64,000 nucleotides of DNA from Corynebacterium minutissimum (GCF_000805675.1 NZ_JSEF01000002.1:62001-126000); one strand, 5' to 3'. Numbered from the stretch's first letter, positions 37,037 through 47,046 are shown. Numbers and translations are program-made. The notes: generated by a model from the letters alone, not told the origin.

Positions 37037-38182
37037 ATGGACGTTAGCGAGTTCACCCTGGAGAAACTGCGCGAGGATCTTGCGGGGCTAAGCCCCGAGG
37101 AGCACGGTTTCACGCACATCGATCTGGAGCGCCGGCCGCAGCGCCACGGGCGCTTGAGCGGGTGGATTCTCTCTGCCAAGGATCTCAATGACGTCGCCGG
37201 TATGCCCACTACCCACGGCCACGCTGAGCGCACCTACCTCGCCGAGGAGACAGATCCCTTCCTGCAGGAGCTTATCGACGCCGGCGCGGTCATCATCGGC
37301 AAATCCGCCGCCCCCGAACTGGGCTTGCGCGTCGATACGGAACCCGTGGGCCTTCCGCATCCGGATAATCCCCACTACCCAGGCCATACGCCGGGCGGTT
37401 CCTCCGGTGGTGCGGCCGTGCAGGTAGCGCGGGGCTTGCTGCGCGCGGCCCATGCCTCCGATGGCGGTGGATCCATTCGGGTTCCGGCTGCCGCGTGCGG
37501 CGTCGTGGGCTTCAAACCTGCCGGCGAAGATCTCTCCGTGCCTGGTTTTATTACCCGCTCCGTGGCTGATAGCGCTACCCTCCATGGGCTAACTCCGCGC
37601 ACACCGCGCGCCCGCGTTGGAGTGCTCACTGATCCTCTTTTCGCTGAGGTAGAGGTGGCTCCGCACATGCTCCGCGCCGTTAGCGAAGCCACTGCCCGGT
37701 TGGAGGGCGCCGGTTTCGAGACCGTCGCCATCTCGCCTTACCCGCAGGCAGCCGCAACATTTGAGGCCTTCCAGCACATCTTTACCCACCGGCTGGCGGA
37801 TCTGGAGTTCGCTGAAGGCTACGCCGAGTGGATTCGAGCCCAGGGCCGCCGTGTCGCGGAGATGGAACTCTTGCTCGCGCGTGGTCACGCCATCGTTCTG
37901 CCAGGGGTTCTCCGGAAGTTCTGGCAGGTCGATGCCGTCCTCTCCCCCACGCTGGCCTTCGATCCGCCGCTCCGTGGGTACTTCCTTGCCCGCGACCATC
38001 AGGAGAATTTCGACGAACAAACCCGCTGGTCGCCGTGGGGATCACTGTTCAATGTGGCCAAGCTTCCGGCGATCTCCGTGCCGTGGCCGGTGCCCAACCA
38101 CCCGCCGGTCGGCGTTCACTTAGGTGGCATCACGCTGGATGACGCCTCCCTTCTCGGCCTAGCCCAGGTGCTCCACTCATGA
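37037..38182 (+). CDS. amidase-signature family enzyme
   Basis: 381-residue hydrolase of the amidase signature family. The catalytic Lys is in IIGKSAAPELG (about residue 93). The Gly/Ser-rich signature is PGGSSGGAAVQ followed by SDGGGSIRVPAA, providing the cis-Ser and nucleophile Ser. It is shorter than typical 450-500-residue members, with a reduced C-terminal part. The substrate is unknown. TAGACT ends 8 nt before the ATG and no ribosome-binding site is present. The stop overlaps the next start in ATGA (38179-38182). Confidence 0.87.
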   Translation: MDVSEFTLEKLREDLAGLSPEEHGFTHIDLERRPQRHGRLSGWILSAKDLNDVAGMPTTHGHAERTYLAEETDPFLQELIDAGAVIIGKSAAPELGLRVDTEPVGLPHPDNPHYPGHTPGGSSGGAAVQVARGLLRAAHASDGGGSIRVPAAACGVVGFKPAGEDLSVPGFITRSVADSATLHGLTPRTPRARVGVLTDPLFAEVEVAPHMLRAVSEATARLEGAGFETVAISPYPQAAATFEAFQHIFTHRLADLEFAEGYAEWIRAQGRRVAEMELLLARGHAIVLPGVLRKFWQVDAVLSPTLAFDPPLRGYFLARDHQENFDEQTRWSPWGSLFNVAKLPAISVPWPVPNHPPVGVHLGGITLDDASLLGLAQVLHS

Positions 38183-38880
38183 CCATGACGCGCTCTCGCC
38201 TCCGGGCGGAAATTCTCATCGTTCTCACCATCACGTTTGGTATCTCCGGGGTACGCGCCGTCCTTCGGCTCACGGATTCCCTCCTCAACCCTGCCCCGCT
38301 CAACGAGCAATCCGTCACCATCAACTCCTCGCAGTCCACAACGACTCTGCTTGACCTCGCCTTCCAGCTGTGCAGCACCGCCATCTTGATCGCGTGGGGC
38401 GCGCTCGTGCTCTATCTCCTGGCGTGGCCGCCGCGGCTGCGCTGGCGCGATGGACTCCATGGCGCGGCATTAGCCGCTGCCATTGGCCTGCCGGGGCTGG
38501 TGCTTTACTACGCGGCGCTGCACTGGGGCTGGACCAAAGAGGTCATTCCGGGCGCTTTTGATACCTGGATTGAAATCCCCGTCTTGCTGCTCAAGTCCTT
38601 CGCCAACGCCTGGGCGGAGGAGCTCGTCGTGGTCTATTGGCTTATGAGCAGGCTCAAGCAGTGCGGCTGGGCTCTTCCTGCCTCGCTAGCGGCGACGTCC
38701 CTCCTTCGTGGCTCCTACCACCTCTATCAAGGAATCTCGGCCGGGTTTGGCAACATCGTCATGGGGCTACTCTATGGCTGGTATTTTCACCGCACTGGAC
38801 GGGTATGGCCGCTGGTCATCGCGCACTTTCTTATCGACGCTGTCGCGTTCGTCGGTTACGCCGCTCTCTTTGGCGCTTAA
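38179..38880 (+). CDS. CPBP-family intramembrane protease homologue
   Basis: 233-residue membrane protein with about six hydrophobic segments. The CPBP/Abi motifs are recognisable: EE in NAWAEELVVVYWL near residue 153, a middle motif LLRGSYHLYQG, and the final IAHFLIDAV with the conserved His. Such proteins are glutamic-type intramembrane proteases or their inactive relatives. The expected Arg after EExxx is replaced by a Tyr/Trp stretch, so activity is uncertain. The ATG overlaps the stop of the amidase gene, implying coupled translation, though no functional link is known. Confidence 0.8.
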   Translation: MTMTRSRLRAEILIVLTITFGISGVRAVLRLTDSLLNPAPLNEQSVTINSSQSTTTLLDLAFQLCSTAILIAWGALVLYLLAWPPRLRWRDGLHGAALAAAIGLPGLVLYYAALHWGWTKEVIPGAFDTWIEIPVLLLKSFANAWAEELVVVYWLMSRLKQCGWALPASLAATSLLRGSYHLYQGISAGFGNIVMGLLYGWYFHRTGRVWPLVIAHFLIDAVAFVGYAALFGA

Positions 38881-38955
38881 AAAGTAGCTGGAAAAGGCTC
38901 CGCGCACGCCCTGTGAACTCTGGGGCAGGAGTGATTAGGCGGTACAGTGTTCCCC

Positions 38956-40335
38956 ATGACCTATCAAGGACGCGATCCAGAGCGCGAGGCGCGCCGCGCG
39001 GGCAAATCCCCCGGCGATTACCGCCGCGCGGGTTCCGGCAGCTCGGCTCAGTCTGCTGGCGCCCATGCCAGCGATGCCGAGCTGGGCGATTACGTCCTCG
39101 GCGCCGATGGCCAGCCCCTGCGTGACCGCTATGGCCGCCCAGTGCGCCGCCGTCCCCAGTCCTCCCAAGCACGCCGTCCCGGCGCGCGGTCCGCTGAGCC
39201 CTACCGCGGCCGCCCAGCAGCGTCGCGCCGCGAGGAAACTCGTTTCGACGTCGATGCTTACATGGCCCAGAATCCGCCGCGCCAACCATCTCGCCCCTAC
39301 GCGGACCGCGCTGCGCAGCAGCAGTACGAACCCCGCACTGACCAGCCGCCACGCAGTTATAACCCAGATGCTCCTAGGCGCGTCTCTCGTCGTCGTGCTG
39401 AGGGCCGCCCGCACAGCCGCCGCAAGAAGGTCAACCCCCTCAAGCAGGTTTTTGGCTGCGCGGGCTGGCTCGTTGCCATCGCGCTCGTCTTCACCGTGGT
39501 GTTCACCTTGTGGACGGATAGTCGCTTGACCCGCATCGATGCGCTGCCCGAGGAGCAGGTGGCGTCGACCTCCGGCACTAACTGGCTACTCGTGGGCTCC
39601 GACTCCCGCCAGGGTCTTACCGAGGAACAGCAGGCAGAGTTGGGCACCGGTGGTGACGTGGGCGCGGGCCGTACGGACACCATCATGCTCCTGCACATCC
39701 CGAAGTCCGGCAAAGCCAAGCTGGTCTCCATCCCCCGCGATAGCTACGTGGACGTCCCCGGCTTTGGCATGGACAAGATCAACTCTGCTTTTACCTACGG
39801 CGGCCCTCAGCTGCTGGCTCAGACCGTGGAGCAGTCCACCGGCCTGCACATCGACCACTATGCGGAAATTGGCATGGGCGGCCTGGCCAACGTGGTGGAT
39901 TCCGTTGGCGGCGTCGAGATCTGTGTGCAGGAGCCCATCAACGATCCGCTGGCCGGTATTGACTTGCAGGCCGGCTGTCAGAAGCTCCGCGGGCCGGATG
40001 CCTTGGGCTATGTGCGTACCCGCGCTACCGCGATGGGTGACCTTGACCGCGTGCAGCGACAGCGCGAGTTCTTCGCCGCCCTGTTGGAAAAGACCACATC
40101 CCCGGCGACCATCGCGAATCCCTTCAAGGCCATCTCCTTGGTCAACCACACCGCGGACTCCTTCATCGTGGGCCGCAAGGACCACGTCTGGCACTTGGCA
40201 CGCGTGGCGCTATCCATGTCCTCTGGAGTAGAGACGGAAACTGTACCGATTGGCGGTTTCCAGGACACCGTGGTGGGCAACGTCGTCCTTTGGGATGACG
40301 CCGGCGCCCAGGCCCTGTGGGATTCGATGCGCTAG
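38956..40335 (+). CDS. LytR-CpsA-Psr (LCP) family cell-wall ligase
   Basis: LCP enzymes attach polyprenyl-linked glycopolymers to peptidoglycan; in corynebacteria they join arabinogalactan to the wall. From ATG 38956 the protein is 459 residues. A basic, Pro/Arg-rich cytoplasmic N-terminus (about 150 residues) precedes one membrane segment (about 168-186) and the LCP domain. In that domain DSRQG, RTDTIMLLHI, SIPRDSYVDVPGFG, INSAFTYGG and the late VRTRATAMGDLDRVQRQ are visible, giving the usual Arg/Asp pyrophosphate-binding set. TACAGT ends 7 nt before ATG, so it is probably leaderless. It fits Rv3840-type position in the conserved block. Confidence 0.92.
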   Translation: MTYQGRDPEREARRAGKSPGDYRRAGSGSSAQSAGAHASDAELGDYVLGADGQPLRDRYGRPVRRRPQSSQARRPGARSAEPYRGRPAASRREETRFDVDAYMAQNPPRQPSRPYADRAAQQQYEPRTDQPPRSYNPDAPRRVSRRRAEGRPHSRRKKVNPLKQVFGCAGWLVAIALVFTVVFTLWTDSRLTRIDALPEEQVASTSGTNWLLVGSDSRQGLTEEQQAELGTGGDVGAGRTDTIMLLHIPKSGKAKLVSIPRDSYVDVPGFGMDKINSAFTYGGPQLLAQTVEQSTGLHIDHYAEIGMGGLANVVDSVGGVEICVQEPINDPLAGIDLQAGCQKLRGPDALGYVRTRATAMGDLDRVQRQREFFAALLEKTTSPATIANPFKAISLVNHTADSFIVGRKDHVWHLARVALSMSSGVETETVPIGGFQDTVVGNVVLWDDAGAQALWDSMR

Positions 40336-40353
40336 GACTTCGACTGGTCGTTT

Positions 40354-41283
40354 CTAGCGCAGGGTCACCTGACGGGACTTGATGTTCTGCAGCTGCTTGC
40401 GCTCGTCAGCGTTGAGGTTGACATCGTTGGAGATTTCTTCCTCCAATGCCTTGTTCACGCGGGAGAGCTCGGCCTCGTAAGAGTCGTGCGCAACGTCCGG
40501 ATCAAGGTCGAAGACCGGAGCGATAAGGCCGTGGGTACGGAAGACACCGGCGAACTTGGTACCTTCACCCAAGTTGAGTTCACCGCGTGCGGCAACGCGG
40601 GACAGGGCGTTAAGAAAGGCATTCTCATCATCGCACGGGCGGACCCAGCGGATGTGAGCCTTGCCGCCACCAGCATTAGCCCAGAAGGCGGTGCCGATGA
40701 GGCCCTCAGCGTCCTGGCCCACCTGGTAGGACTCGATGACGGAATCATTGGCGCGCTGCAGAGCCTGTGCCATGTGCGGCGGGACCTGTGCGCCCTCCGG
40801 CATCCACCAGGAGAAGTCCTGGTAGACGGTGATGTCGAGCTCAGCAGATTCGTCCAGAAGCTCGGACAGCTCCGGCTGGGATCCGTCGGCAGCAGTAGAC
40901 TCCAGGGTGGACCCCGGCGCGTTGTTCTTTACCCAGTTGAGCGCAAAGGCCAGGTCGCGGCCCGGGTTGTGGGTATGGGACTGCACCTGCAGACCCACGA
41001 AAGCATCTCCGCCAGACTCCTCATCACGGATGAGCGCTGCAGAGGCACCCGGCAGCACGGTCGCAACGTAAACGTCCTTGTCAAAGCCCTTGACGGAGAG
41101 CTTCGCCGTTGCGGAAGGAACGAATTCCTGCAGGGCAACGAGGCTAGCCTCAGCGGCGAGACCACCAAACGGGCGGGGATCCTTTTCCAGGGCAGCGCGC
41201 TCGGCGGCGCGGGCAGCGAGCTTAGCTTGGCGGCGGGACATGCCCTCCGGCAGCTGTTCGTTCTTCTTTTTCTTCTTTGCCAT
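40354..41283 (-). CDS. DUF5926 family protein
   Basis: 309-residue cytoplasmic protein of a conserved actinobacterial family, DUF5926 by recall. A Lys-rich start (MAKKKKKNEQ) and a basic helix (RRQAKLAARAAE) precede a globular domain without recognisable catalytic motifs. The last 60 residues are charged and helical. ATG 41283 is preferred over one 9 bp upstream because the Lys-rich start is typical of the family. No function is known. It is convergent with the LCP gene, 18 bp apart. Confidence 0.72.
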   Translation of the reverse strand: MAKKKKKNEQLPEGMSRRQAKLAARAAERAALEKDPRPFGGLAAEASLVALQEFVPSATAKLSVKGFDKDVYVATVLPGASAALIRDEESGGDAFVGLQVQSHTHNPGRDLAFALNWVKNNAPGSTLESTAADGSQPELSELLDESAELDITVYQDFSWWMPEGAQVPPHMAQALQRANDSVIESYQVGQDAEGLIGTAFWANAGGGKAHIRWVRPCDDENAFLNALSRVAARGELNLGEGTKFAGVFRTHGLIAPVFDLDPDVAHDSYEAELSRVNKALEEEISNDVNLNADERKQLQNIKSRQVTLR

Positions 41284-41304
41284 ACCCAACAACTTACCTG
41301 TTGC

Positions 41305-42009
41305 TTACAGCTCAATGGCGTGCAGGGCCACTTCAGGTTCATTCGTCGCGAGAATATCTACCCCGTTGGCCCACGCCCACTTCATGTCTTCCGGCTTATC
41401 GATGGTCCACATGTACGTCGGCAAGCCATGCGCACCGATGGCATCAGGCTGGATTTTGCCGCGGAGAATCGACATTCCCAAGCCCGTGGGCTGGGATAAC
41501 AGGACATCAGGCCGGTTGACGTGACGCTCCCAATCGCGGCGCAAATAAATGCGATCAATCTGGGGAGCAAGCGCGGTCATGCGGCGGATGGCGCGGTGGG
41601 AAAAGGAAATCATGTGGATACGGGGGTCGTCGATAAGCCCCGCGTAGCGCAGCCGCAGCACCATCTGCTCCTCAAGGATGTCGCCCTGCCCCGACGGGTG
41701 TTTGGTTTCGACGTAGAGGTGGTGGCTCTTGCCGTCGAGCATCTCCAGGAGTTCGTCGAAAAGCAGCATGCGCTGGCCGCCCCCAATGTTGAGGCGGCGC
41801 AGGTCCTCCCACGTCTGGCGGGAGACCCGGCCCGAACCGTTCGTGGTGCGGTCCAGCGTGGGATCGTGGTGGACCACCACCTTGCCATCGCTGCTCAGGC
41901 GAATATCGCACTCGATGCCATGGATAGGTAGCTCGAGCGCTTTCTCAAAGGCAAGAGGGGATAACTCCGGATATTTCCCGGAGTATCCCCTATGGGCGAC
42001 AATCTTCAC
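41305..42009 (-). CDS. glpQ: glycerophosphodiester phosphodiesterase
   Basis: 234-residue GDPD-family enzyme that releases glycerol-3-phosphate from glycerophosphodiesters. The signature is VAHRGYSGKYPE, IECDIRLSSDG and VVHHDPTLDRTTNG, giving the two catalytic histidines and the metal-binding Glu and Asp. There is no signal peptide, so it is cytoplasmic. The start is GTG 42009, overlapping the ldh TAG by one base (TAGTG), so it is probably translated from the ldh message. It corresponds in place to glpQ1 near sodA in mycobacteria. Confidence 0.92.
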   Translation of the reverse strand: MKIVAHRGYSGKYPELSPLAFEKALELPIHGIECDIRLSSDGKVVVHHDPTLDRTTNGSGRVSRQTWEDLRRLNIGGGQRMLLFDELLEMLDGKSHHLYVETKHPSGQGDILEEQMVLRLRYAGLIDDPRIHMISFSHRAIRRMTALAPQIDRIYLRRDWERHVNRPDVLLSQPTGLGMSILRGKIQPDAIGAHGLPTYMWTIDKPEDMKWAWANGVDILATNEPEVALHAIEL

Positions 42010-42959
42010 TAGCCGAAGATTTCTTCCTTAATCGTGTTCAGCGTGTTGAAGGAGTGGTCGAAGCGCTCCTGCTCGTGCTCATCCAACTGCAGCTCGATGA
42101 CACGGTTGACACCGTTGCGGTCAACGATGGCCGGGGTACCGATGAAGACATCTTCCTTACCACCGTATTCGCCTTGTAGGTAGGCAGAGACCGGAAGTGC
42201 CACAGCCTGATTCTGAATGACTGCGCGGGTAATGCGTGCCAACGCCATACCGATGCCATAAGAGGTAGAGCCCTTGGCGTCAATGATGTGGTAGGCGGCG
42301 TCGCGGGTGTCCTCGAAGATCTTCTCGATGCGCTCGTTGTATCCCGGGTCCTTCTCAGAGCGGCGGGCCAGGGAGACACCAGCGATGTTGGCGGAGGAGA
42401 CGACGGGCAGCTCGGAGTCGCCGTGCTCACCGATGATGTAGGCGTGGACGGAGGTCGGAGCGACATCGTCCATCTCTGAAAGCATGTAGCGGTAGCGAGC
42501 GGAGTCCAGCACGGTACCGGAGCCGATGACGCGCTCGTGCGGGAAGCCCGAGGCCTTCCACACAGCGTAGGTGAGCAGATCCACCGGGTTGGAGGCGACG
42601 AGGAAGATGCCGTCAAAGCCGTTCTTCATAACGTCGCCCACAATGGAGTTCATGATCTTGACGTTCTTGTCCACGAGCTGGAGGCGGGTCTCACCCGGCT
42701 TCTGCGCAGCGCCTGCGCAGATGACGACCATGGCGGCGTCCTTGCAGTCCTCATAGGTGCCCTTGGTCACGCGGGTGCGGGACGGGGCCCAGACGACACC
42801 ATGGTTGAGGTCCATGACGTTGCCTTCGAGCTTCTTCTCGTCGATGTCGATGATGGCCAGGTGATCAACAGTGCCCTGGTTCACCAGAGCGTAAGCGTAA
42901 GCGACTCCAACATCGCCTGCGCCGATGAGTACTACTTTGTTTCCAACATGATTTCCCAT
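42009..42959 (-). CDS. ldh: L-lactate dehydrogenase
   Basis: NAD-dependent enzyme that reduces pyruvate to L-lactate under oxygen limitation. The 316-residue protein has the Rossmann loop [15 protein letters not shown] near residue 10. The substrate loop [21 protein letters not shown] and the catalytic His in [12 protein letters not shown] near 195 are present. The length is normal. AGGAG lies very close (2 nt) to the ATG. The divergent hydrolase gene shares a 140-bp region that includes a perfect 14-bp palindrome. glpQ overlaps its stop. Confidence 0.96.
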   Translation of the reverse strand: MGNHVGNKVVLIGAGDVGVAYAYALVNQGTVDHLAIIDIDEKKLEGNVMDLNHGVVWAPSRTRVTKGTYEDCKDAAMVVICAGAAQKPGETRLQLVDKNVKIMNSIVGDVMKNGFDGIFLVASNPVDLLTYAVWKASGFPHERVIGSGTVLDSARYRYMLSEMDDVAPTSVHAYIIGEHGDSELPVVSSANIAGVSLARRSEKDPGYNERIEKIFEDTRDAAYHIIDAKGSTSYGIGMALARITRAVIQNQAVALPVSAYLQGEYGGKEDVFIGTPAIVDRNGVNRVIELQLDEHEQERFDHSFNTLNTIKEEIFG

Positions 42960-43043
42960 GACTCCTATTCTGCCCCCAATGTCCGAATTTTGCTCGTTAT
43001 GCGCCCGACTTCACAGGTTCCATGGTCTGATCTCACATTTCCC

Positions 43044-43090
43044 TGCCCGATCGGGCATCCCTTGACGGCCATCTGCACGGCAGCGTTAAA
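43044..43090 (+). promoter_or_regulatory. palindrome and promoter between ldh and hydrolase genes
   Basis: TGCCCGATCGGGCA (43044-43057) is a perfect 14-bp palindrome. It directly precedes a plus-strand promoter match, TTGACG (43062-43067), 17 nt, GTTAAA (43085-43090), which ends 9 nt before the hydrolase ATG. The palindrome is placed to affect the hydrolase promoter and perhaps ldh. Confidence 0.55.
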
Positions 43091-43099
43091 GCTGGTTCA

Positions 43100-44941
43100 A
43101 TGGCGACCATGCGCACAGTCCTTCGCCGCATCGCTCTCAAGACCACCCAAAATGTTCTTCACGCTGCAATTTTTGGCTTGGAGTTGGTCAGCGATCTTAC
43201 CCCGGGCGTGCGCATGACGGGGAGGAGACGTCTGCCACAAAACATGTGGCCCGGCCTCTTCGGCGCTGAGGTTGCCACGTGGGCAGCCGTCTCCCCATCG
43301 CTTCTTCCGCGCCCGTGGTGGGTCACGGCGGCCAATGTGGCCATCGGCCAAGGCGCAGGGCACCTCGCTGCGACGACCGCAGCCTTCGCTACGAAACAAG
43401 CACTCCGCCTAGTAGGACGCCGACCCCAAGACCATGTCGGCCCTACCACTCGCCGCTATTCCTACTACGTCCTCGGACTGGGCACCTTCGTGGCAGGGAT
43501 TCGATCGCTGCGCAACCAGACGGAGCAGGCCCGTTTGGTAAGTAAGCTCAATGACCGCAGCCCCCAAACCGCGGCACTCGGCATGATTGTGGGTACCGCC
43601 GGGTATGGCGCGCTCTTGATTCTTGGCGAAGCTGCCCAGCTCACCGTCACGCAGCTCTCCTATCAGGTCCAGCGTTGGCTTCCCCGGTGGATTGCCTGGC
43701 CACTGGCGGGCGGCGTGGTGGGTTTTGCTGCTGCCGTCCTCAGTGACCGCATGGTGTGGCGCCGCATGCTCCACTCGGCTGCCATCAACGCTCTTGAGCT
43801 CAACCGGCTGGTCTACCCCGGCTCCTCCATGCCCTGGGAACCGGAGCGCTCCGGAAGCCCGTGGTCCCATGAGCCATGGACGGCCGTCGGCTCCCAGGGT
43901 AGAGCTTTCCTCGACCGTGGCCCGCGTGCCGAGGACATCAGGAAGGTCATGCACTATGACCGGGCACGCGAGCCGATCCGTGTCTACATTGGCCTCATTC
44001 GCGGCCGCGGCCCGCAGGCCGCCGCCCGCCAAGCGGTGGCGGAGATGGATCGCACGGGTGCTTTCCACCGCAACACCATTGTGGTGCAGCTGCCCTCCGG
44101 CTCGGGATGGATTAACAACTATTCCGTGAGCGCCTATGAATTCCTCACCCGCGGCAACTGCGCCACTGTAGCTGTGCAGTTTGATTACTTGCCCTCAATG
44201 TTTTCCTACCTGGTGGACAAGGATCTCTCGCGCACATTTGCCCGCGAGCTTATTACTGCAGTGCAGGAGCGCCTGGAGCTCCTGCCCGAGGATAACCGGC
44301 CCAAGTTCTATCTCAGCGGCGAATCCTTGGGCTGCTACGCCATCGTGGAAAACTACGAGACCGTCGACGACCTCCTCGCCGACTGCGATGGCGCCGTCTT
44401 CACCGGACCGCCGCGCATGACGAGCTTCATGCGCCGCCTTCACCGTGAGCGCGGCTCCTTGGAGCGCCTGCCGCTTATCGACGGCGGCCGCCACCTCCGC
44501 TTCGCCGCCTCCCCTGAGCACATGACCCACGATGCCTTTGGCGAACCCTATGGCCCGTGGGAACGGCCCCGCGTGGCGGTGGGCCAACACGCCTCCGATC
44601 CCATCGTGTGGTGGGATAGCAAACTCATCTACGCGCGGCCCAACTGGATTCACGAGCCCACACCGAAGGCCCTGCATGCAGACACTTTTGAGAAGCTACA
44701 CTGGTACCCCTTCATTACCTTTTGGCAGGTAGCGCTGGACCAGATCAACTCGCTCAACGTTCCCGGCGGCCACGGCCACAACTACTTCGAGGAAACCTTC
44801 TGGTACTGGGATTCCGTTCTCGGCTCGCAGACCCGCGCCCAGCTCACCCCCGAGCTCGCGGAGCGCATGCGGGAATTCGTCGCACGCGACCAGCTCAACA
44901 AACCGAGCGACTTCCGCACGCAGGTGCGCAAACAGTTCTAG
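43100..44941 (+). CDS. membrane-anchored alpha/beta-hydrolase family protein
   Basis: 613-residue protein. The first 230 residues contain four or five hydrophobic segments, and the rest is an alpha/beta-hydrolase domain. The nucleophile elbow is LSGESLGCYA near residue 412. It corresponds to the actinobacterial alpha/beta-hydrolase family with an N-terminal membrane part (Rv2037c-like). The natural substrate is unknown. The start follows GTTAAA by 9 nt and has no Shine-Dalgarno. A second ATG three codons later is possible. It is convergent with msrA, with a short GCCGCA/TGCGGC hairpin between the stops. Confidence 0.82.
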   Translation: MATMRTVLRRIALKTTQNVLHAAIFGLELVSDLTPGVRMTGRRRLPQNMWPGLFGAEVATWAAVSPSLLPRPWWVTAANVAIGQGAGHLAATTAAFATKQALRLVGRRPQDHVGPTTRRYSYYVLGLGTFVAGIRSLRNQTEQARLVSKLNDRSPQTAALGMIVGTAGYGALLILGEAAQLTVTQLSYQVQRWLPRWIAWPLAGGVVGFAAAVLSDRMVWRRMLHSAAINALELNRLVYPGSSMPWEPERSGSPWSHEPWTAVGSQGRAFLDRGPRAEDIRKVMHYDRAREPIRVYIGLIRGRGPQAAARQAVAEMDRTGAFHRNTIVVQLPSGSGWINNYSVSAYEFLTRGNCATVAVQFDYLPSMFSYLVDKDLSRTFARELITAVQERLELLPEDNRPKFYLSGESLGCYAIVENYETVDDLLADCDGAVFTGPPRMTSFMRRLHRERGSLERLPLIDGGRHLRFAASPEHMTHDAFGEPYGPWERPRVAVGQHASDPIVWWDSKLIYARPNWIHEPTPKALHADTFEKLHWYPFITFWQVALDQINSLNVPGGHGHNYFEETFWYWDSVLGSQTRAQLTPELAERMREFVARDQLNKPSDFRTQVRKQF

Positions 44942-44966
44942 CCGCACGCATGTGCGGCCTGCGGCC

Positions 44967-45617
44967 CTACCCGCACTTCACGCCGGTGCTGTGATGCGGG
45001 CAGTAGCCGTTGGGCACCTTGTGGAGATATTGCTGGTGCTCATCCTCGGCCAAGTAGTACTCGCCTGCGTCCGTCTCACTGAGCAGGGTGACGTCGGTAG
45101 TGGTGGCGCCGAAGCCAGCGGCGGCAAGCTTGGCGGCGTAAGAATCCACCAGCTGCTGGATCTCCGCGCGCTCCTCCTCCGTCTCTGGATAGAAGGCAGA
45201 GCGGTACTGGGTTCCCACATCGTTGCCCTGGCGGAAACCCTGAGTCGGATCGTGGGCCTCCAAGGCCTTCACTACGAGGTCGCGCAAGCTTACGCGCTCT
45301 GGGTCGTAGGTAATGTGGACGGCTTCTGCGTGGTTAGTCAGCCCGCGGCAGACCTCGTAATAGGTGGGGTTCGGGGTGATTCCACCGGCGTAGCCCACGG
45401 AGGTGGACTCCACGCCTTCGGTCTCCCAGTACATCTTTTCCGCACCCCAGAAACATCCGATAGCGATGATGAGGGACTTCTGTCCCTCCTTCCACGGGCC
45501 ACTGATAGGTGTGCCCAGCACGGCGTGGGGCTGCGGGTTGTCCAGGATGGGCTCCGCCCGGCCGGGGAGGGCTTGGTCCTTGGAAACGAGCTTCGGTTCG
45601 GGCTTGTAGAGGAACAT
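44967..45617 (-). CDS. msrA: peptide-methionine (S)-S-oxide reductase
   Basis: Repairs oxidised methionine. From ATG 45617 the protein is 216 residues, with the active-site GCFWG (Cys55) preceded by an N-terminal extension of about 50 residues. [18 protein letters not shown] and QYRSAFYP follow, and further cysteines near the C-terminus (GYCPHH, GVKCG) can resolve the disulphide. The frame is open 210 bp further upstream, but AAAGGAG lies before 45617 and the upstream part covers the divergent sodA promoter. Its pairing with sodA fits an oxidative-stress role. Confidence 0.95.
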   Translation of the reverse strand: MFLYKPEPKLVSKDQALPGRAEPILDNPQPHAVLGTPISGPWKEGQKSLIIAIGCFWGAEKMYWETEGVESTSVGYAGGITPNPTYYEVCRGLTNHAEAVHITYDPERVSLRDLVVKALEAHDPTQGFRQGNDVGTQYRSAFYPETEEERAEIQQLVDSYAAKLAAAGFGATTTDVTLLSETDAGEYYLAEDEHQQYLHKVPNGYCPHHSTGVKCG

Positions 45618-45781
45618 GCAGGATTCTCCTTTACGTGTTGTTGCACCACTTATACTCCCCCACGCTGTGCGCGAGCCAGGTTTTTGTTCACCGCCTCGGA
45701 CCGGCGACAAAAAGTATTGTGGCCAAATTCTCAATCTGCCCCTACCATGGGGCCACGAACCCCAAAGAAAGGATTTCAACA

Positions 45782-46384
45782 ATGGCTGTTTACGAACTTC
45801 CGGAACTCGACTACGCATACGACGCACTGGAGCCGCACATCTCCGCTGAGATCATGGAGCTGCACCACTCCAAGCACCACGCTGGCTACGTTGCTGGCGC
45901 TAACGCTGCGCTTGAGGCTCTGGAGGAGCAGCGCAACGGCGAGGCTAACGCTGATGCCATCCGCGCGCTGTCCAAGAACCTGGCCTTCAACCTGGGTGGC
46001 CACACCAACCACTCCATCTTCTGGAAGAACCTTTCCCCGAACGGTGGCGGCGAGCCGACCGGTGACCTGGCTGAGGCTATTAACCGCGACTTCGGTTCCT
46101 TCGAGAAGTTCAAGGCTCACTTCTCCGCTGTTGCTACCGGCCTGCAGGGCTCCGGTTGGGCAGTTCTGGGCTACGACCACATTGCTGGCCGTCTGGTTAT
46201 TGAGCAGCTCACCGATCAGCAGGGCAACATCTCCGTGAACTTCACCCCGCTGCTCATGCTGGATATGTGGGAGCACGCTTTCTACCTCCAGTACAAGAAC
46301 GTGAAGGCTGATTACGTCAAGGCAGTCTGGAACGTCTTCAACTGGGAGGACGTTGCTGAGCGTTACGCTGCTGCCACCAAGTAA
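45782..46384 (+). CDS. sodA: manganese/iron superoxide dismutase
   Basis: 200-residue SodA that dismutates superoxide. Metal ligands are visible: His28 in ELHHSKHH, a His in [12 protein letters not shown], and Asp and His in [11 protein letters not shown]. It lacks a signal peptide. Codon use is strongly biased toward preferred codons such as GCT, GTT and CTG, more than its neighbours, as expected for a highly expressed gene. AAAGAAAGGA precedes the ATG by 8 nt. The frame is open upstream but the SodA N-terminus fixes the start. It is divergent from msrA and is followed by a strong terminator. Confidence 0.97.
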   Translation: MAVYELPELDYAYDALEPHISAEIMELHHSKHHAGYVAGANAALEALEEQRNGEANADAIRALSKNLAFNLGGHTNHSIFWKNLSPNGGGEPTGDLAEAINRDFGSFEKFKAHFSAVATGLQGSGWAVLGYDHIAGRLVIEQLTDQQGNISVNFTPLLMLDMWEHAFYLQYKNVKADYVKAVWNVFNWEDVAERYAAATK

Positions 46385-46418
46385 GCAGCTCACCGGCCTT
46401 AGGGCCAGCTAGCGCTAC

Positions 46419-46461
46419 ACCGCGCCGATGCCCCTCGGATTTTCTGAGGGCTCGGCGCGGT
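46419..46461 (+). terminator. sodA terminator
   Basis: ACCGCGCCGA and TCGGCGCGGT form a perfect 10-bp stem, with further GCCCCTC/GAGGGC pairing inside. It is followed by TTCGCCGTTTTT. It lies 34 bp past the stop. Confidence 0.8.
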
Positions 46462-46539
46462 TTCGCCGTTTTTCAGGTGCCTGCGACTGAGCAATATGGG
46501 CCCGTGCCTGACCACAAGGGCCCTAACTGACGGAAAATC

Positions 46540-47046
46540 TCAGCCCGCCGGTTCTTTGGCAAGATACTCGTCTTTTTCTTCTTCGGTGAAGAGATAATTT
46601 CCATCATCAATTGGTTTGTTGCCGATGCCGATGACAGGTACGTCGCAAAGGGGCCTATTGCGATTCCAGACGAAAATATCCGGCGCGTCGGCCAGGTATG
46701 TGTTGAGGCGGCTCGGGTGGAGATCCATCGGGTTTGAGTCTGGCGTCTCGTAGTGGAATAAGCGCGGGGTGACCTTTTGCTTTGAAAAGCTCACGATGAC
46801 GCAGAAGACATGAGCTTGGTCACTTGCTTCGTTCGCCCAACGGAAGGTGTCGTGCGCGAAGTCAATGTGGAAGCCCAATTGGGTGATTGGGTACCAAATG
46901 TTTGCTACCTGTTCGCCTTGGACAACCGAGTTGGTCGATACGAATGCCGTGCGTACGGTGTGGTCGCCCATGTACTCTGCGGCCTTGATGAACCAACCCG
47001 CTACGTAGTCGATGTTGCCGACATTCTTCGTTCCCTTTGGAAAGAC
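46540..47046 (-). pseudogene. remnant of an MmeI-type DNA methyltransferase
   Basis: About 165 residues match the middle of large class II restriction-methyltransferases of the MmeI type. IDYVAGWFIKAAEYM and AFVSTNSVVQGEQVANIW come from the methyltransferase core. IDFAHDTFRW and NRPLCDVPVIGIGNKP, with DGNYLFTEEEKDEYLAKEP, mark the start of the target-recognition region. Full-length relatives are several times longer. The front is missing because the 56-bp IS-like remnant abuts it, and a TGA ends it at 46540. The NPPY motif and nuclease part are absent, so it cannot be active. The family call is from remembered motifs. Confidence 0.75.

Noticed and set aside
45618..45827. Upstream extension of the msrA frame
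   Set aside because: It overlaps the sodA start and promoter. AAAGGAG before 45617 and the family N-terminus fix the shorter form.
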